The notes beneath the pieces were generated by a model. It was not told the origin of the DNA and did no database searches. It saw only the letters and a program-made list of their open reading frames with translations. The position numbers and the translations under genes are program-made. A stretch of 13,388 nt of DNA from CAZEFK01 sp964511405 (GTDB taxonomy: Bacteria; Pseudomonadota; Alphaproteobacteria; Elsterales; Elsteraceae). The DNA is taken from contig CAZEFK010000197.1 of the NCBI GenBank assembly GCA_964511405.1, positions 1 to 13,388 of the forward strand, written 5' to 3'. Of the stretch, positions 7,313 through 13,388 are shown piece after piece; within the stretch, counting starts at the first letter, position 1, and each line of letters opens with the position of its first letter.

Positions 7313-7394
7313 GCCCCGTCCGGTCACTACGCCAACCGGATGACCCAAAACGACGGGCAGGCAGTGGCGCGACCGGCGGAGTGCGAGCAGATCC

Positions 7395-9035
7395 ATGCGT
7401 GCTCTGATTACAACGGCAGGCGGCACGACCGAACTCGTCGCGCGCCATCGGCTGGCGCTGATCGCGGTCTGGCTTGCGGTCGCCTTCGTCCTGGTGCTGC
7501 GCGCCGGTTTCTATCCGGCGATCATGACCGGCGACGAGGTCTGGTTCAGTGAATCAGCCTTCCAGTTCCTGCATCACGGCATCCCCCAGCGCCTGATCCA
7601 CGCCGATGCCGTCGGCAGCGCCAGCGCCGACTTCCTGCCGCCCATCGTGATGCTGGTGCAGGCCCTGTCGTTCTCGCTGTTCGGGCTGACGCCGTTCGCC
7701 GTGGCCTTCCAGTCCGTGGCCGCCCCCTTGACCGTCATGCTGCTGGTCTCGCTGATCGCCCGCCGGCTCGGCGCCTCGACCCTGTGGGCCGGGCTTGCGG
7801 GTGTGGCGGTGCTGGGCAGCCAGGTGTTCCTGCACGCGGGCCTATACATCCGCTACGAGGCCGTGGTCGCGGTGTGCTTCCTCGGCTACCTGGCGGCGAC
7901 GCTCAGTGCGCCGACCGCGGTGCGGCCGCACATCAACCGCGGCATCGCCGGCTTCTGCCTGGCCTTGGCCGGGCTTGCCTACTACCCGCTGGCGCCGTTC
8001 ATCGGCATCGCCGCGGTCGTGGTCGAGCTGGCGCGGCTCGACTGGCGCCGCCGCGACCAGTTCCTGGCCCTGCATCCGCTGGCCGCCGGCTTCCTGGTGC
8101 CGGCCGCGCTGTTCGGCGCCTATGTGGCAGCCCATCCGGCCGAGTTCGCGCTGCAAGTGCTGTCGAACGGCCAGTCGAACTATTTCACCTTCGAGCTGCC
8201 GGCACGCCTGTTCGACCTCGACTTCTGGCGCGGCTCTCGGGACGCGGTGCCGGAACTGGCGGGTCTGGCCCTGTTCTTCACGGCCGGCTGGTGGCGGCTC
8301 GGCCGCCAGTCGCCGCTGATCCGGGCCCTGTTCCATGCCGCAGCGATTACGGCGCTGCCGGCGCTGATCTACCCGTTCCAGTCGCGTCTGCTCGCGGTGC
8401 CGGTCACTCTGGTACTGATCCTGGTGGCGCTGTGGGCCGAGCAGGCCGGACCGGTCTGGCGGCCGGTGGCGCGGGCGGCGCTGGTCGGCGGCGCCGGGGC
8501 CGCGGCCCTCAGCGGCCTGCTGCTGGCGGTCACCGTTCTGGTCCAGCACACCGGACGCAGCTATGGCTGGGTCAGCGCCCGCCTGGACCGCATGCTGATC
8601 GGCGACGGCCCGGTCGCCATCGATCAGCGCGCCTGGCTGGCCCTGCGCGCCCGCGATCCCGACCGCGAGCTGCATCAGCTGATGCCCGGCTGGGCGCCGC
8701 CGCAGGTGCGGGTGTTCCAGAGCCGGATCCTCGGCGATCCCGGCCAGGGCAGCCATTTCGAGTACGTGGTGGTCAACGCCGCCGACGCCGCCGATACCAT
8801 CGCGCGCACGCCGGCGCTCGCGGCCGCCTTCGCCCAGCGCAAATTCATGGAGATCGGCCGCATCCGGCCGGCCTTCCAGAAGCTGCCCTGGGCCGAGGAG
8901 CCGCCCTACGACCTGATCGTCTATGCCCGCCGCGACCTGGTGCCGCCCGCCACGGCGGAAGCCAACGCCGCCCCGGCTCTACTCCCGGGCGATCCCGGCA
9001 ACGGCATCGCGGCCAGCAGCAGCGATACCCTCTAG
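7395..9035 (+). CDS. GT-C fold membrane glycosyltransferase, ArnT/PMT (GT39/GT83)-like
   Basis: A 546-residue polytopic inner-membrane protein with about ten hydrophobic segments in the first 380 residues and a soluble C-terminal part of about 160 residues. The first periplasmic loop has the acidic motif GDEVWFSES (Gly46-Asp47-Glu48), matching the catalytic Asp/Glu loop of GT-C enzymes; later blocks DFLPPIVMLVQALSFSLFG and the amphipathic LYIRYEAVVAV also fit the ArnT/PMT layout. Such enzymes move a sugar from a polyprenyl-phosphate donor to lipid A, a protein or a cell-envelope glycan on the periplasmic side (family knowledge); donor and acceptor cannot be assigned here. The ATG at 7395 is preceded only by a distant GGAG (13 nt), so the start is moderately sure. 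There are no other glycan genes nearby; the next gene is a sugar-binding protein 96 bp downstream on the same strand. Confidence 0.8.
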   Translation: MRALITTAGGTTELVARHRLALIAVWLAVAFVLVLRAGFYPAIMTGDEVWFSESAFQFLHHGIPQRLIHADAVGSASADFLPPIVMLVQALSFSLFGLTPFAVAFQSVAAPLTVMLLVSLIARRLGASTLWAGLAGVAVLGSQVFLHAGLYIRYEAVVAVCFLGYLAATLSAPTAVRPHINRGIAGFCLALAGLAYYPLAPFIGIAAVVVELARLDWRRRDQFLALHPLAAGFLVPAALFGAYVAAHPAEFALQVLSNGQSNYFTFELPARLFDLDFWRGSRDAVPELAGLALFFTAGWWRLGRQSPLIRALFHAAAITALPALIYPFQSRLLAVPVTLVLILVALWAEQAGPVWRPVARAALVGGAGAAALSGLLLAVTVLVQHTGRSYGWVSARLDRMLIGDGPVAIDQRAWLALRARDPDRELHQLMPGWAPPQVRVFQSRILGDPGQGSHFEYVVVNAADAADTIARTPALAAAFAQRKFMEIGRIRPAFQKLPWAEEPPYDLIVYARRDLVPPATAEANAAPALLPGDPGNGIAASSSDTL

Positions 9036-9118
9036 GCCAAGCGGCTTAGCAATCGGTCAAGACTTCCGGAGGATCCTGCGACAGCCGGGCACGGCGATGG
9101 GCCAGGTGCCCAGCGGTC

Positions 9119-9124
9119 GGAGGG
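9119..9124 (+). promoter_or_regulatory. Ribosome binding site of the RbsB-like gene
   Basis: GGAGGG is followed by a 7-nt spacer to the ATG at 9132. It is the strongest Shine-Dalgarno sequence on the plus strand here and fixes the start. Confidence 0.75.
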
Positions 9125-9131
9125 ACGATCC

Positions 9132-10070
9132 ATGCGCAGGGTTTGGGTGCTGGGCTTCGCCATCGCGCTCGTCGGAACCGCAGCCGTGGCCGACGCCGCC
9201 GAAATCGGCGCCGTGCTGGCCGGCAACCGCCACGTCTTCTGGAAGGCGATGGCGCGCGGCATTCAGCAGGCGGGCAAGGATCTCGAGGTCTCGGTCGTGG
9301 TCCGCAGTCCGGTCGACGACGATGTCAATGCGGTGAAGAACAATGTCCAGCTCCAGATCATCCACGACATGATCCAGGACGGCACCAAAGGCATCGTGCT
9401 GGCCCCGATGCCGGTGAGCGGCGTGCCGACACCCGTGCCGATTTCCGTCCCGACCCTGTTCGTCGATCGCGGCAGCCAGGATTTCACCGCCCCGGCGACG
9501 ATCTCGACCGACAACACCGCGGCCGGCGCGGTCGCGGCCCGCAGTCTGGCGGGGGTGCTGCCGAAAGGCGCCAAGGTCGCCCTGCTGCGCCTGGCCAAGG
9601 ATGTCACCTCGACCACCGAGCGCGAGCAGGGCTTCCTGACGGTCGCCCGCGAGCAGGGCTGGGAGGTGGTGGTCGACAGCTATCTGGGCCATGGGGTGCG
9701 CGATGCCCAGAGCATCGCGGCCAAGGCACTCGCCGGCTATGGCGGCCGCATCGACGCCGCCTTCGCCCCCAATGAGTCGACCACCTTCGGCGCCCTGCTG
9801 GCGATCCAGGACCTGCCCGCGGACCGCCGCCCGCGCCTGGTCGGCTTCGACTACCGGCCGGAGTTCGAGGACGCGCTCAAGACCGGCACGCTCCATGCCC
9901 TGATCGTGCAGGACGCCTTCCACATGGGCTACCAGGCGGTCCAGAGGCTGCTCGATGTCGAGCAGGGGCGGCCGGTGCCGGCGCAGATCGCCGTGGACGT
10001 CGTCACCGTGACCCCGGCCAATCTCGCCGATCCCGCCATCCAGGCGGCCATCGGCCAGTACCGGGAGTAG
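9132..10070 (+). CDS. RbsB-like (type 1) periplasmic sugar-binding protein, no transporter partner in window
   Basis: A 312-residue protein of the ribose/galactose-type periplasmic binding family (Peripla_BP_4), of normal length. A Sec signal peptide MRRVWVLGFAIALVGTAAVADA precedes mature AEIGAVLAGNRHVFWKAM. The two Rossmann-like lobes are visible: the DPV/'IIHDMIQDGTKGIVLAPM' block in lobe 1, then VPTLFVDRGSQ with the following STDNTAAGAVAAR hinge-region block, a GFLTVAREQGWEV block, and RLVGFDYRPEFEDALKTG near the C-terminus. It should bind a sugar or related small molecule in the periplasm; the ligand is not predictable. The permease and ATPase that normally accompany it are absent. It follows the glycosyltransferase by 96 bp, so both may be one transcript. 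Its stop lies 9 bp from the stop of the convergent stress-protein gene, and no terminator hairpin is evident between them. Confidence 0.88.
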   Translation: MRRVWVLGFAIALVGTAAVADAAEIGAVLAGNRHVFWKAMARGIQQAGKDLEVSVVVRSPVDDDVNAVKNNVQLQIIHDMIQDGTKGIVLAPMPVSGVPTPVPISVPTLFVDRGSQDFTAPATISTDNTAAGAVAARSLAGVLPKGAKVALLRLAKDVTSTTEREQGFLTVAREQGWEVVVDSYLGHGVRDAQSIAAKALAGYGGRIDAAFAPNESTTFGALLAIQDLPADRRPRLVGFDYRPEFEDALKTGTLHALIVQDAFHMGYQAVQRLLDVEQGRPVPAQIAVDVVTVTPANLADPAIQAAIGQYRE

Positions 10071-10079
10071 CCGGCCGCG

Positions 10080-10904
10080 TCAGTGGCGCATGAGCACCGG
10101 CAGGTCGGCGTGGGTCAGCATGTAGCGGGTCACGCCGCCCAGGATCAGGCTGCGCCAGGGATGCCGGGCGAAGGCGCCCATGATCAGCAGGTCGGACCCA
10201 AGCGCGTGCGCCTGGGCCAGGAGCGCGGCGCCGAACGCCTGCTGCCCGTCGACGGTCAGACCATGCAGCCGGGCGGCAATGCCGTGCTCCTCGAACAGGG
10301 GCGGCAGCGCGGGACCGGGCGCGCCGGCCCGCACCCCGGCGAGCACGTCCACGCGCGTGGCGCGGCCGATCCATCGCAGCGCCGACAGGATGGCGCCCGC
10401 GGTTCGCGCGTCCTCTCGCCAGGCAACGGCCACGTCGGCTCCAAAGGGGGCGACGGGACGCTCCGGCGGCACCAGCAGGACGGGACGACCGGTATCGAAG
10501 AGGGCGGCATGGATGGCCGCGCGCGCGGCGTCCGGCTCCCGGGGCTCGGGCCGCTTGATCACGATGACGTCGGCGCGGCTGCCATGCTCGACCACCGTGC
10601 CGTCGGCATGCCCTTCGACGTCGATCCACTGGGTCGTGTAACCGCGGCCGGTCGCGGCATCGCGCCAGGGCTCGAACACGGCCTTGGCGGCATCGACGCG
10701 CGCCTGCTCGGCCGCCCGGACGCGGGCTTGCTGGCCGCTCGTCAGCACTTCCTCGCTGGGCAGGATGGTGTCGACCGGCGGCGTCCGGATGACCAGGACG
10801 TTGACGCGCGCTGCACCGGCCAAGCCGGCCAAGCAATCCGCAGCCGCAAGCAGGCTGCGTGCCGTTCTCGGCTGTTCGATCAAGGCGAGGATCACACTGC
10901 CCAT
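10080..10904 (-). CDS. Universal stress protein, two UspA domains
   Basis: A 274-residue cytoplasmic protein with two UspA-type domains: residues 1 to about 148 (starts SVILALIEQPRTARSLLAAA, ends TGRPVLLVPPER) and about 150-274 (ADVAVAWREDARTAGAIL to ADLPVLMRH). Two-domain Usp proteins of this size are common in alphaproteobacteria. In the second domain the nucleotide-loop region reads MGAFARHPWRSLILGGVTR. The usual G-2X-G-9X-G-(S/T) pattern has Ala at the second Gly and Gly for Ser/Thr, so ATP binding is uncertain. In the first domain I see no such motif. It lies 75 bp downstream of potI on the same strand and may be co-transcribed or use its own promoter (see 10928-10956). Role: stress tolerance by family; specific function unknown. 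Confidence 0.88.
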   Translation of the reverse strand: MGSVILALIEQPRTARSLLAAADCLAGLAGAARVNVLVIRTPPVDTILPSEEVLTSGQQARVRAAEQARVDAAKAVFEPWRDAATGRGYTTQWIDVEGHADGTVVEHGSRADVIVIKRPEPREPDAARAAIHAALFDTGRPVLLVPPERPVAPFGADVAVAWREDARTAGAILSALRWIGRATRVDVLAGVRAGAPGPALPPLFEEHGIAARLHGLTVDGQQAFGAALLAQAHALGSDLLIMGAFARHPWRSLILGGVTRYMLTHADLPVLMRH

Positions 10905-10927
10905 GGCCGTCGCCCTTGCTGATCGCC

Positions 10928-10956
10928 AGAATAGTCCGGGCCGGGCGGAGTGGCCA
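10928..10956 (-). promoter_or_regulatory. Candidate sigma-70 promoter of the universal stress protein gene
   Basis: On the minus strand TGGCCA (10956-10951) and TATTCT (10933-10928) are spaced by 17 bp, each four of six to consensus. The start would be near 10921, giving a very short leader that still contains an AAGGG ribosome binding site. It is weak but lies in the 75-bp gap where an independent promoter would be expected. Confidence 0.25.
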
Positions 10957-10968
10957 GGATCCCTGAGA

Positions 10969-10995
10969 GGCCGACCGGTTCAGGCCGGTGCGGCC
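10969..10995 (-). other. Interrupted stem-loop over the potI stop codon
   Basis: GGCC-ACCGG pairs with CCGGT-GGCC around a 6-nt loop, with a small internal bulge, and covers the potI TGA (10982-10980). No U-run follows, so a terminator call is not safe. It could act in message processing between potI and the stress gene. Confidence 0.25.
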
Positions 10996-11798
10996 GGACG
11001 CCGGCTGCGGCGCTGGGCGACCAGGGTCGCCACCGCCACGCCCGCCGCCACCACGCCCACCACCAGGGCCGCCAAGGCGTTGATCTGCGGGCTCAGGCCC
11101 AGGCGCACCGACGAGAACACCAGCAGCGGCAGCGTCGTGGCGCCCGGCCCGGTGACAAAGCTGGCGATCACCACGTCGTCCAGCGACAGGGTGAAGGCCA
11201 GCAGCCAGCCCGACAGCAGGGCGGGCGCGGCCAGCGGCAGGGTGATCACCAGGAACACCTTCCAGGGCGGGGCTCCGAGGTCGAGCGCTGCCTCCTCGAT
11301 GCTGCGGTCCATATCGGCCAGGCGGGCCTGGACGATCACCGCCACGAAGGCCAGTGCCATGGTGGTATGGGACAGGACGATGGTGAGGACGCCGCGGTCG
11401 GCCGGCCACCCCAGCCCTTGCTCCATGGCCACGAACAGCAGCAGCAGCGCCAGGCCCAGGATCACGTCGGGCATGACCAGCGGCGCCGACAGCAGGATCG
11501 CGAACAGGCGGCGGCCGCGGAAGCGCCTGAGGCGCGCCAGGGCGAAGCCGGCGAGCGTGCCCAACACGGTGGCCAGGGTCGCCGTCGCGACCGCGATGCG
11601 CAGGGACAGCCAGGTCGCGTCCAACATCCGGTCGTTGCGCAGGAGCTCGCCGTACCAATGCAGCGACCATCCCGCCCACACGCTGACCAGCCGCGACGCA
11701 TTGAACGAATAGACCACCAGCACCGCCAGCGGCAGATAGAGGAAGCCGTAGCCGATCAGGATCGCGGCCAGCAGCAGCGGCGAACGCCGGCCGGCCAT
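10980..11798 (-). CDS. potI: Putrescine-type ABC transporter permease, PotI family
   Basis: A 272-residue inner-membrane permease with six helices. The helix-1 region is SPLLLAAILIGYGFLYLPLAVLVVYSFNAS, the EAA loop is SIEEAALDLGAPPWKVFLVITLP in the middle, and near the C-terminus lies the run FVTGPGATTLPLLVFSSVRL followed by GLSPQINALA, which is close to the E. coli PotI sequence as I recall it and less like PotC. The length fits. The ATG at 11798 shares one base with the potH stop (TGATG); the frame is open further upstream, but that part is the shadow of potH. A GAGG lies about 10 nt before the start. It pairs with PotH to form the pore of a putrescine-type importer energised by PotG (family knowledge). 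Confidence 0.92.
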   Translation of the reverse strand: MAGRRSPLLLAAILIGYGFLYLPLAVLVVYSFNASRLVSVWAGWSLHWYGELLRNDRMLDATWLSLRIAVATATLATVLGTLAGFALARLRRFRGRRLFAILLSAPLVMPDVILGLALLLLFVAMEQGLGWPADRGVLTIVLSHTTMALAFVAVIVQARLADMDRSIEEAALDLGAPPWKVFLVITLPLAAPALLSGWLLAFTLSLDDVVIASFVTGPGATTLPLLVFSSVRLGLSPQINALAALVVGVVAAGVAVATLVAQRRSRRPAAPA

Positions 11799-12706
11799 CA
11801 GCGGCGGCCTCGCGTGGTGCCGGCCAGCTGGCGCTGGAACAGCATCAGCGGCAGGACCAGCGCCACCAGCATCGCGATCGCGATCGCCGACGCCACGGGC
11901 CAGTCGCGGTTGCTGAAGAACTCGGTCCACAGCACCGAGCCGATCATCAGGGTATCGGGCCCGCCCAGCAGCTCCGGGATGACGTATTCGCCGACCGCGG
12001 GGATGAAGACCAGCATGGCGCCGGCGGCGACCCCCGGCATCGACAGCGGCAGGGTCACCGACAGGAACGCCCGCAACGGCCGGCAGCCGAGGTCGGCGGC
12101 CGCCTCCAGCAGCGACGGATCCAACTTCTCCAGCGTCGCGTAGAGCGGCAGGATCATGAACGGCAGATAGGTGTAGATGATGCCGATCTGGACGGCGAAG
12201 GGCGTCGCCATCAGCTGCAGCGGTTCGTCGATCAAGCCGAGCTGGATCAGCACCGTGTTGATCAGGCCGGTATCCTGCAGCAGGCCGATCCAGGCGTAGA
12301 CGCGGATCAGGAACGACGTCCAGAACGGCAGCACCACCAGCATCAGCATCAGGCGCTGCCGGCCCTGGGGCGTGCGCGCCATGCCATAGGCGATGGGATA
12401 GCCCAGGGCCAGGCAGCCGACCGTGGCGATGGCCGCGGTCTTGAGCGAGCCGAGATAGGCCGCCAGGAACAGGTCGTCGGCGATCAGCTGGGCATAGTTG
12501 CCGAAATCAAGCGTCACCTGGGCCCGCGCCCCCTCCAGCCAGGCGACCAGCGGCGTGTAGGGCGGCACCCCGACCCGCGACGTCGCCAGGCTGATCCCGA
12601 TCACGATCGCCAGCGGCACCAGCAGGAAGACCGACAGCCAGGCATAGGGCGGCACGACCACCCAGCGCCGGCCGCCGGGCCCGCCCCGGCGGCGCATTCC
12701 GGTCAT
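11798..12706 (-). CDS. potH: Putrescine-type ABC transporter permease, PotH family
   Basis: A 302-residue inner-membrane permease. After a basic N-terminus (MTGMRRRGGPGGRRW) the first helix is PPYAWLSVFLLVPLAIVIGIS; the SLATSRVG and periplasmic NYAQLIADDLFLAAYLGSL blocks, the EAA loop SLLEAAADLGCRPLRAFLSV and the end block GEYVIPELLGGPDTLMIG with WTEFFSNRDWPVASAIAI are PotH hallmarks. The ATG at 12706 overlaps the TGA of the ATPase gene (ATGA), which I prefer over the in-frame ATG at 12697 three codons on. Ribosome binding is weak (a GGAGG about 19 nt away), consistent with translational coupling. The stop overlaps the potI start by one base. The product is the obligate partner of PotI. Confidence 0.92.
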   Translation of the reverse strand: MTGMRRRGGPGGRRWVVVPPYAWLSVFLLVPLAIVIGISLATSRVGVPPYTPLVAWLEGARAQVTLDFGNYAQLIADDLFLAAYLGSLKTAAIATVGCLALGYPIAYGMARTPQGRQRLMLMLVVLPFWTSFLIRVYAWIGLLQDTGLINTVLIQLGLIDEPLQLMATPFAVQIGIIYTYLPFMILPLYATLEKLDPSLLEAAADLGCRPLRAFLSVTLPLSMPGVAAGAMLVFIPAVGEYVIPELLGGPDTLMIGSVLWTEFFSNRDWPVASAIAIAMLVALVLPLMLFQRQLAGTTRGRR

Positions 12707-13388
12707 TCCGGCAGCACCACGCCGGCCTCCGCCTCCCAGCTCAGCCACACCTGATCGCCCACGCCATGGGCGGGCGCGGCGCGGCGCTCCCGGTTGGTGG
12801 CGGTTGCGCGCAGCACGGTGCCGCCGTCGAGCGCCACCCGCAGCAGCGACAGGCCGCCCAGATAGGCGGTTTCGGCGATGGCGCCCCGGGCTCGATTGAA
12901 CAGCTGATCCGGCGCCGTGTGCCCGATCCGCAGCTTCTCGGGCCGGATGCCGATCGTGACCGGCCCGCCAACCGTGCCGACCGCGCCCTGAACCAGCAGG
13001 ACGCCGGCATCGGCGGTTTCGATCACGGTGCCGGCCGGCTCGTGGCGCAGCACCCGACCATCGAACAGGTTGACCGAACCGATGAAGTCGGCGACCAGGC
13101 GGGACCGCGGAAATTCGTAGATCTCGGCCGGCGTGCCGACCTGGACGATGCGGCCTGCATCCATCACCGCGATGCGCGTCGACATCGACATCGCCTCCTC
13201 CTGGTCATGGGTGACCATGACGAAGGTGACGCCGGTGCGCTTCTGGATGGCGACCAGCTCGAACTGCGTCTGCTCGCGCAGCCGCTTGTCCTGGGCGCCG
13301 TGCGGTTCGTCGAGCAGCTGCACCGGCGGCCGCTTGACCAGCACGCGCGCCAGCGCGTCGCGCTGGGGCTGGCCGCCCGACAGCTGGT
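12703..13388 (-). CDS. potG: Putrescine-type ABC transporter ATP-binding protein, PotG family (partial, N-terminus missing)
   Basis: The C-terminal 227 residues of a cytoplasmic polyamine-transport ATPase; Walker A and the Q-loop lie beyond the right edge. Visible in order: the ABC signature QLSGGQ at the edge, Walker B and D-loop (VQLLDEP, then HGAQD), the H-loop switch VTHDQEEAM, the PotG-typical MDAGRIVQVGTPAEIYEFP and FIGSVNLF, and a C-terminal TOBE-like domain with IGIRPEKLRIG. The stop overlaps the potH start. The segment between signature and D-loop departs from the family at several normally invariant places (QRD for QRV, VQLLDE for a fully hydrophobic strand, HGAQD for M/LGALD), while the rest is ordinary; this is either local divergence, decay or sequence error. 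The catalytic Glu and switch His are kept. The cognate binding protein (potF) is probably upstream, outside the window (inference). Confidence 0.9.
   Translation of the reverse strand, partial: QLSGGQPQRDALARVLVKRPPVQLLDEPHGAQDKRLREQTQFELVAIQKRTGVTFVMVTHDQEEAMSMSTRIAVMDAGRIVQVGTPAEIYEFPRSRLVADFIGSVNLFDGRVLRHEPAGTVIETADAGVLLVQGAVGTVGGPVTIGIRPEKLRIGHTAPDQLFNRARGAIAETAYLGGLSLLRVALDGGTVLRATATNRERRAAPAHGVGDQVWLSWEAEAGVVLPE

Larger units (their letters stand above)
7055..7394. promoter_or_regulatory. 340-bp divergent intergenic region between chemoreceptor and glycosyltransferase genes
   Basis: This is the largest non-coding stretch and is clearly richer in A/T than its surroundings, most so at 7190-7260. 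It must hold promoters for both outward genes. I see a 10-bp perfect palindrome GTGTCGACAC (7160-7169), a 15-bp inverted repeat ATCCGA-CTA-TCGGAT (7198-7212), a TATAAC box facing the receptor, and a TTGCCG-17-TATTTT pair facing the glycosyltransferase. Short open frames cross the region on both strands, but none has a good ribosome binding site or recognisable protein character. Confidence 0.7.

Noticed and set aside
7069..7426. Open frames of about 110 codons on both strands crossing the divergent intergenic region.
   Set aside because: No ribosome binding site, no hydrophobic or domain pattern, and they overlap the starts of the two real genes out of frame.
11870..11892. A run of GCGATC-like short repeats.
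   Set aside because: It encodes an Ala-Ile repeat inside a PotH membrane helix and is explained by codon bias.

Overview
The window is very GC-rich (roughly 70%, judged by eye) and densely coded. It reads as chromosomal DNA of an alphaproteobacterium: a cluster of ABC uptake systems, a soluble-tipped chemoreceptor typical of that class, and a PotGHI-type polyamine transporter. A Rhodospirillales-like host is my best guess from style and composition only. No rRNA, tRNA, CRISPR array, insertion sequence, integrase or phage gene was seen.

Left block (1-7054, all minus strand). Read in the direction of transcription: a methyl-accepting chemotaxis protein (GTG start at 7054), an M81/MlrC-family metallopeptidase (5238), a family-5 peptide-type substrate-binding protein with a twin-arginine signal (3733), two DppB/DppC-type permeases, and the first 51 codons of a DppD-type ATPase that leaves the window at base 1. 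The peptidase/binding-protein, permease/permease and permease/ATPase junctions are all 4-nt ATGA overlaps. The only gap, between binding protein and DppB, carries a perfect 9-bp GC stem-loop. The likely role is uptake plus hydrolysis of peptide-like or cyclic-amide compounds, perhaps with chemotaxis to the same ligand (inference). Between the receptor and the peptidase lies an exact 3 x 23-bp tandem repeat that copies the last six codons and the stop codon of the receptor gene.

Middle block (7055-10070). A 340-bp divergent spacer with several palindromes and promoter-like boxes separates the receptor from a plus-strand polytopic GT-C (ArnT/PMT-like) glycosyltransferase. This is followed by an RbsB-like sugar-binding protein with no permease or ATPase in the window.

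Right block (10080-13388, minus strand). In transcription order: a PotG-type ATPase (N-terminus beyond the right edge), PotH and PotI permeases with overlapping stop/start codons, then a two-domain universal stress protein behind a 75-bp gap. The sugar-binding-protein gene and the stress gene converge with 9 bp between stop codons.

I see ordinary transporter biology rather than a clearly new defence or mobile system. The observations most worth checking are the receptor/peptidase/transporter linkage, the 23-bp repeat across the receptor stop, and a cluster of non-conservative substitutions in the normally invariant core of the PotG ATPase.
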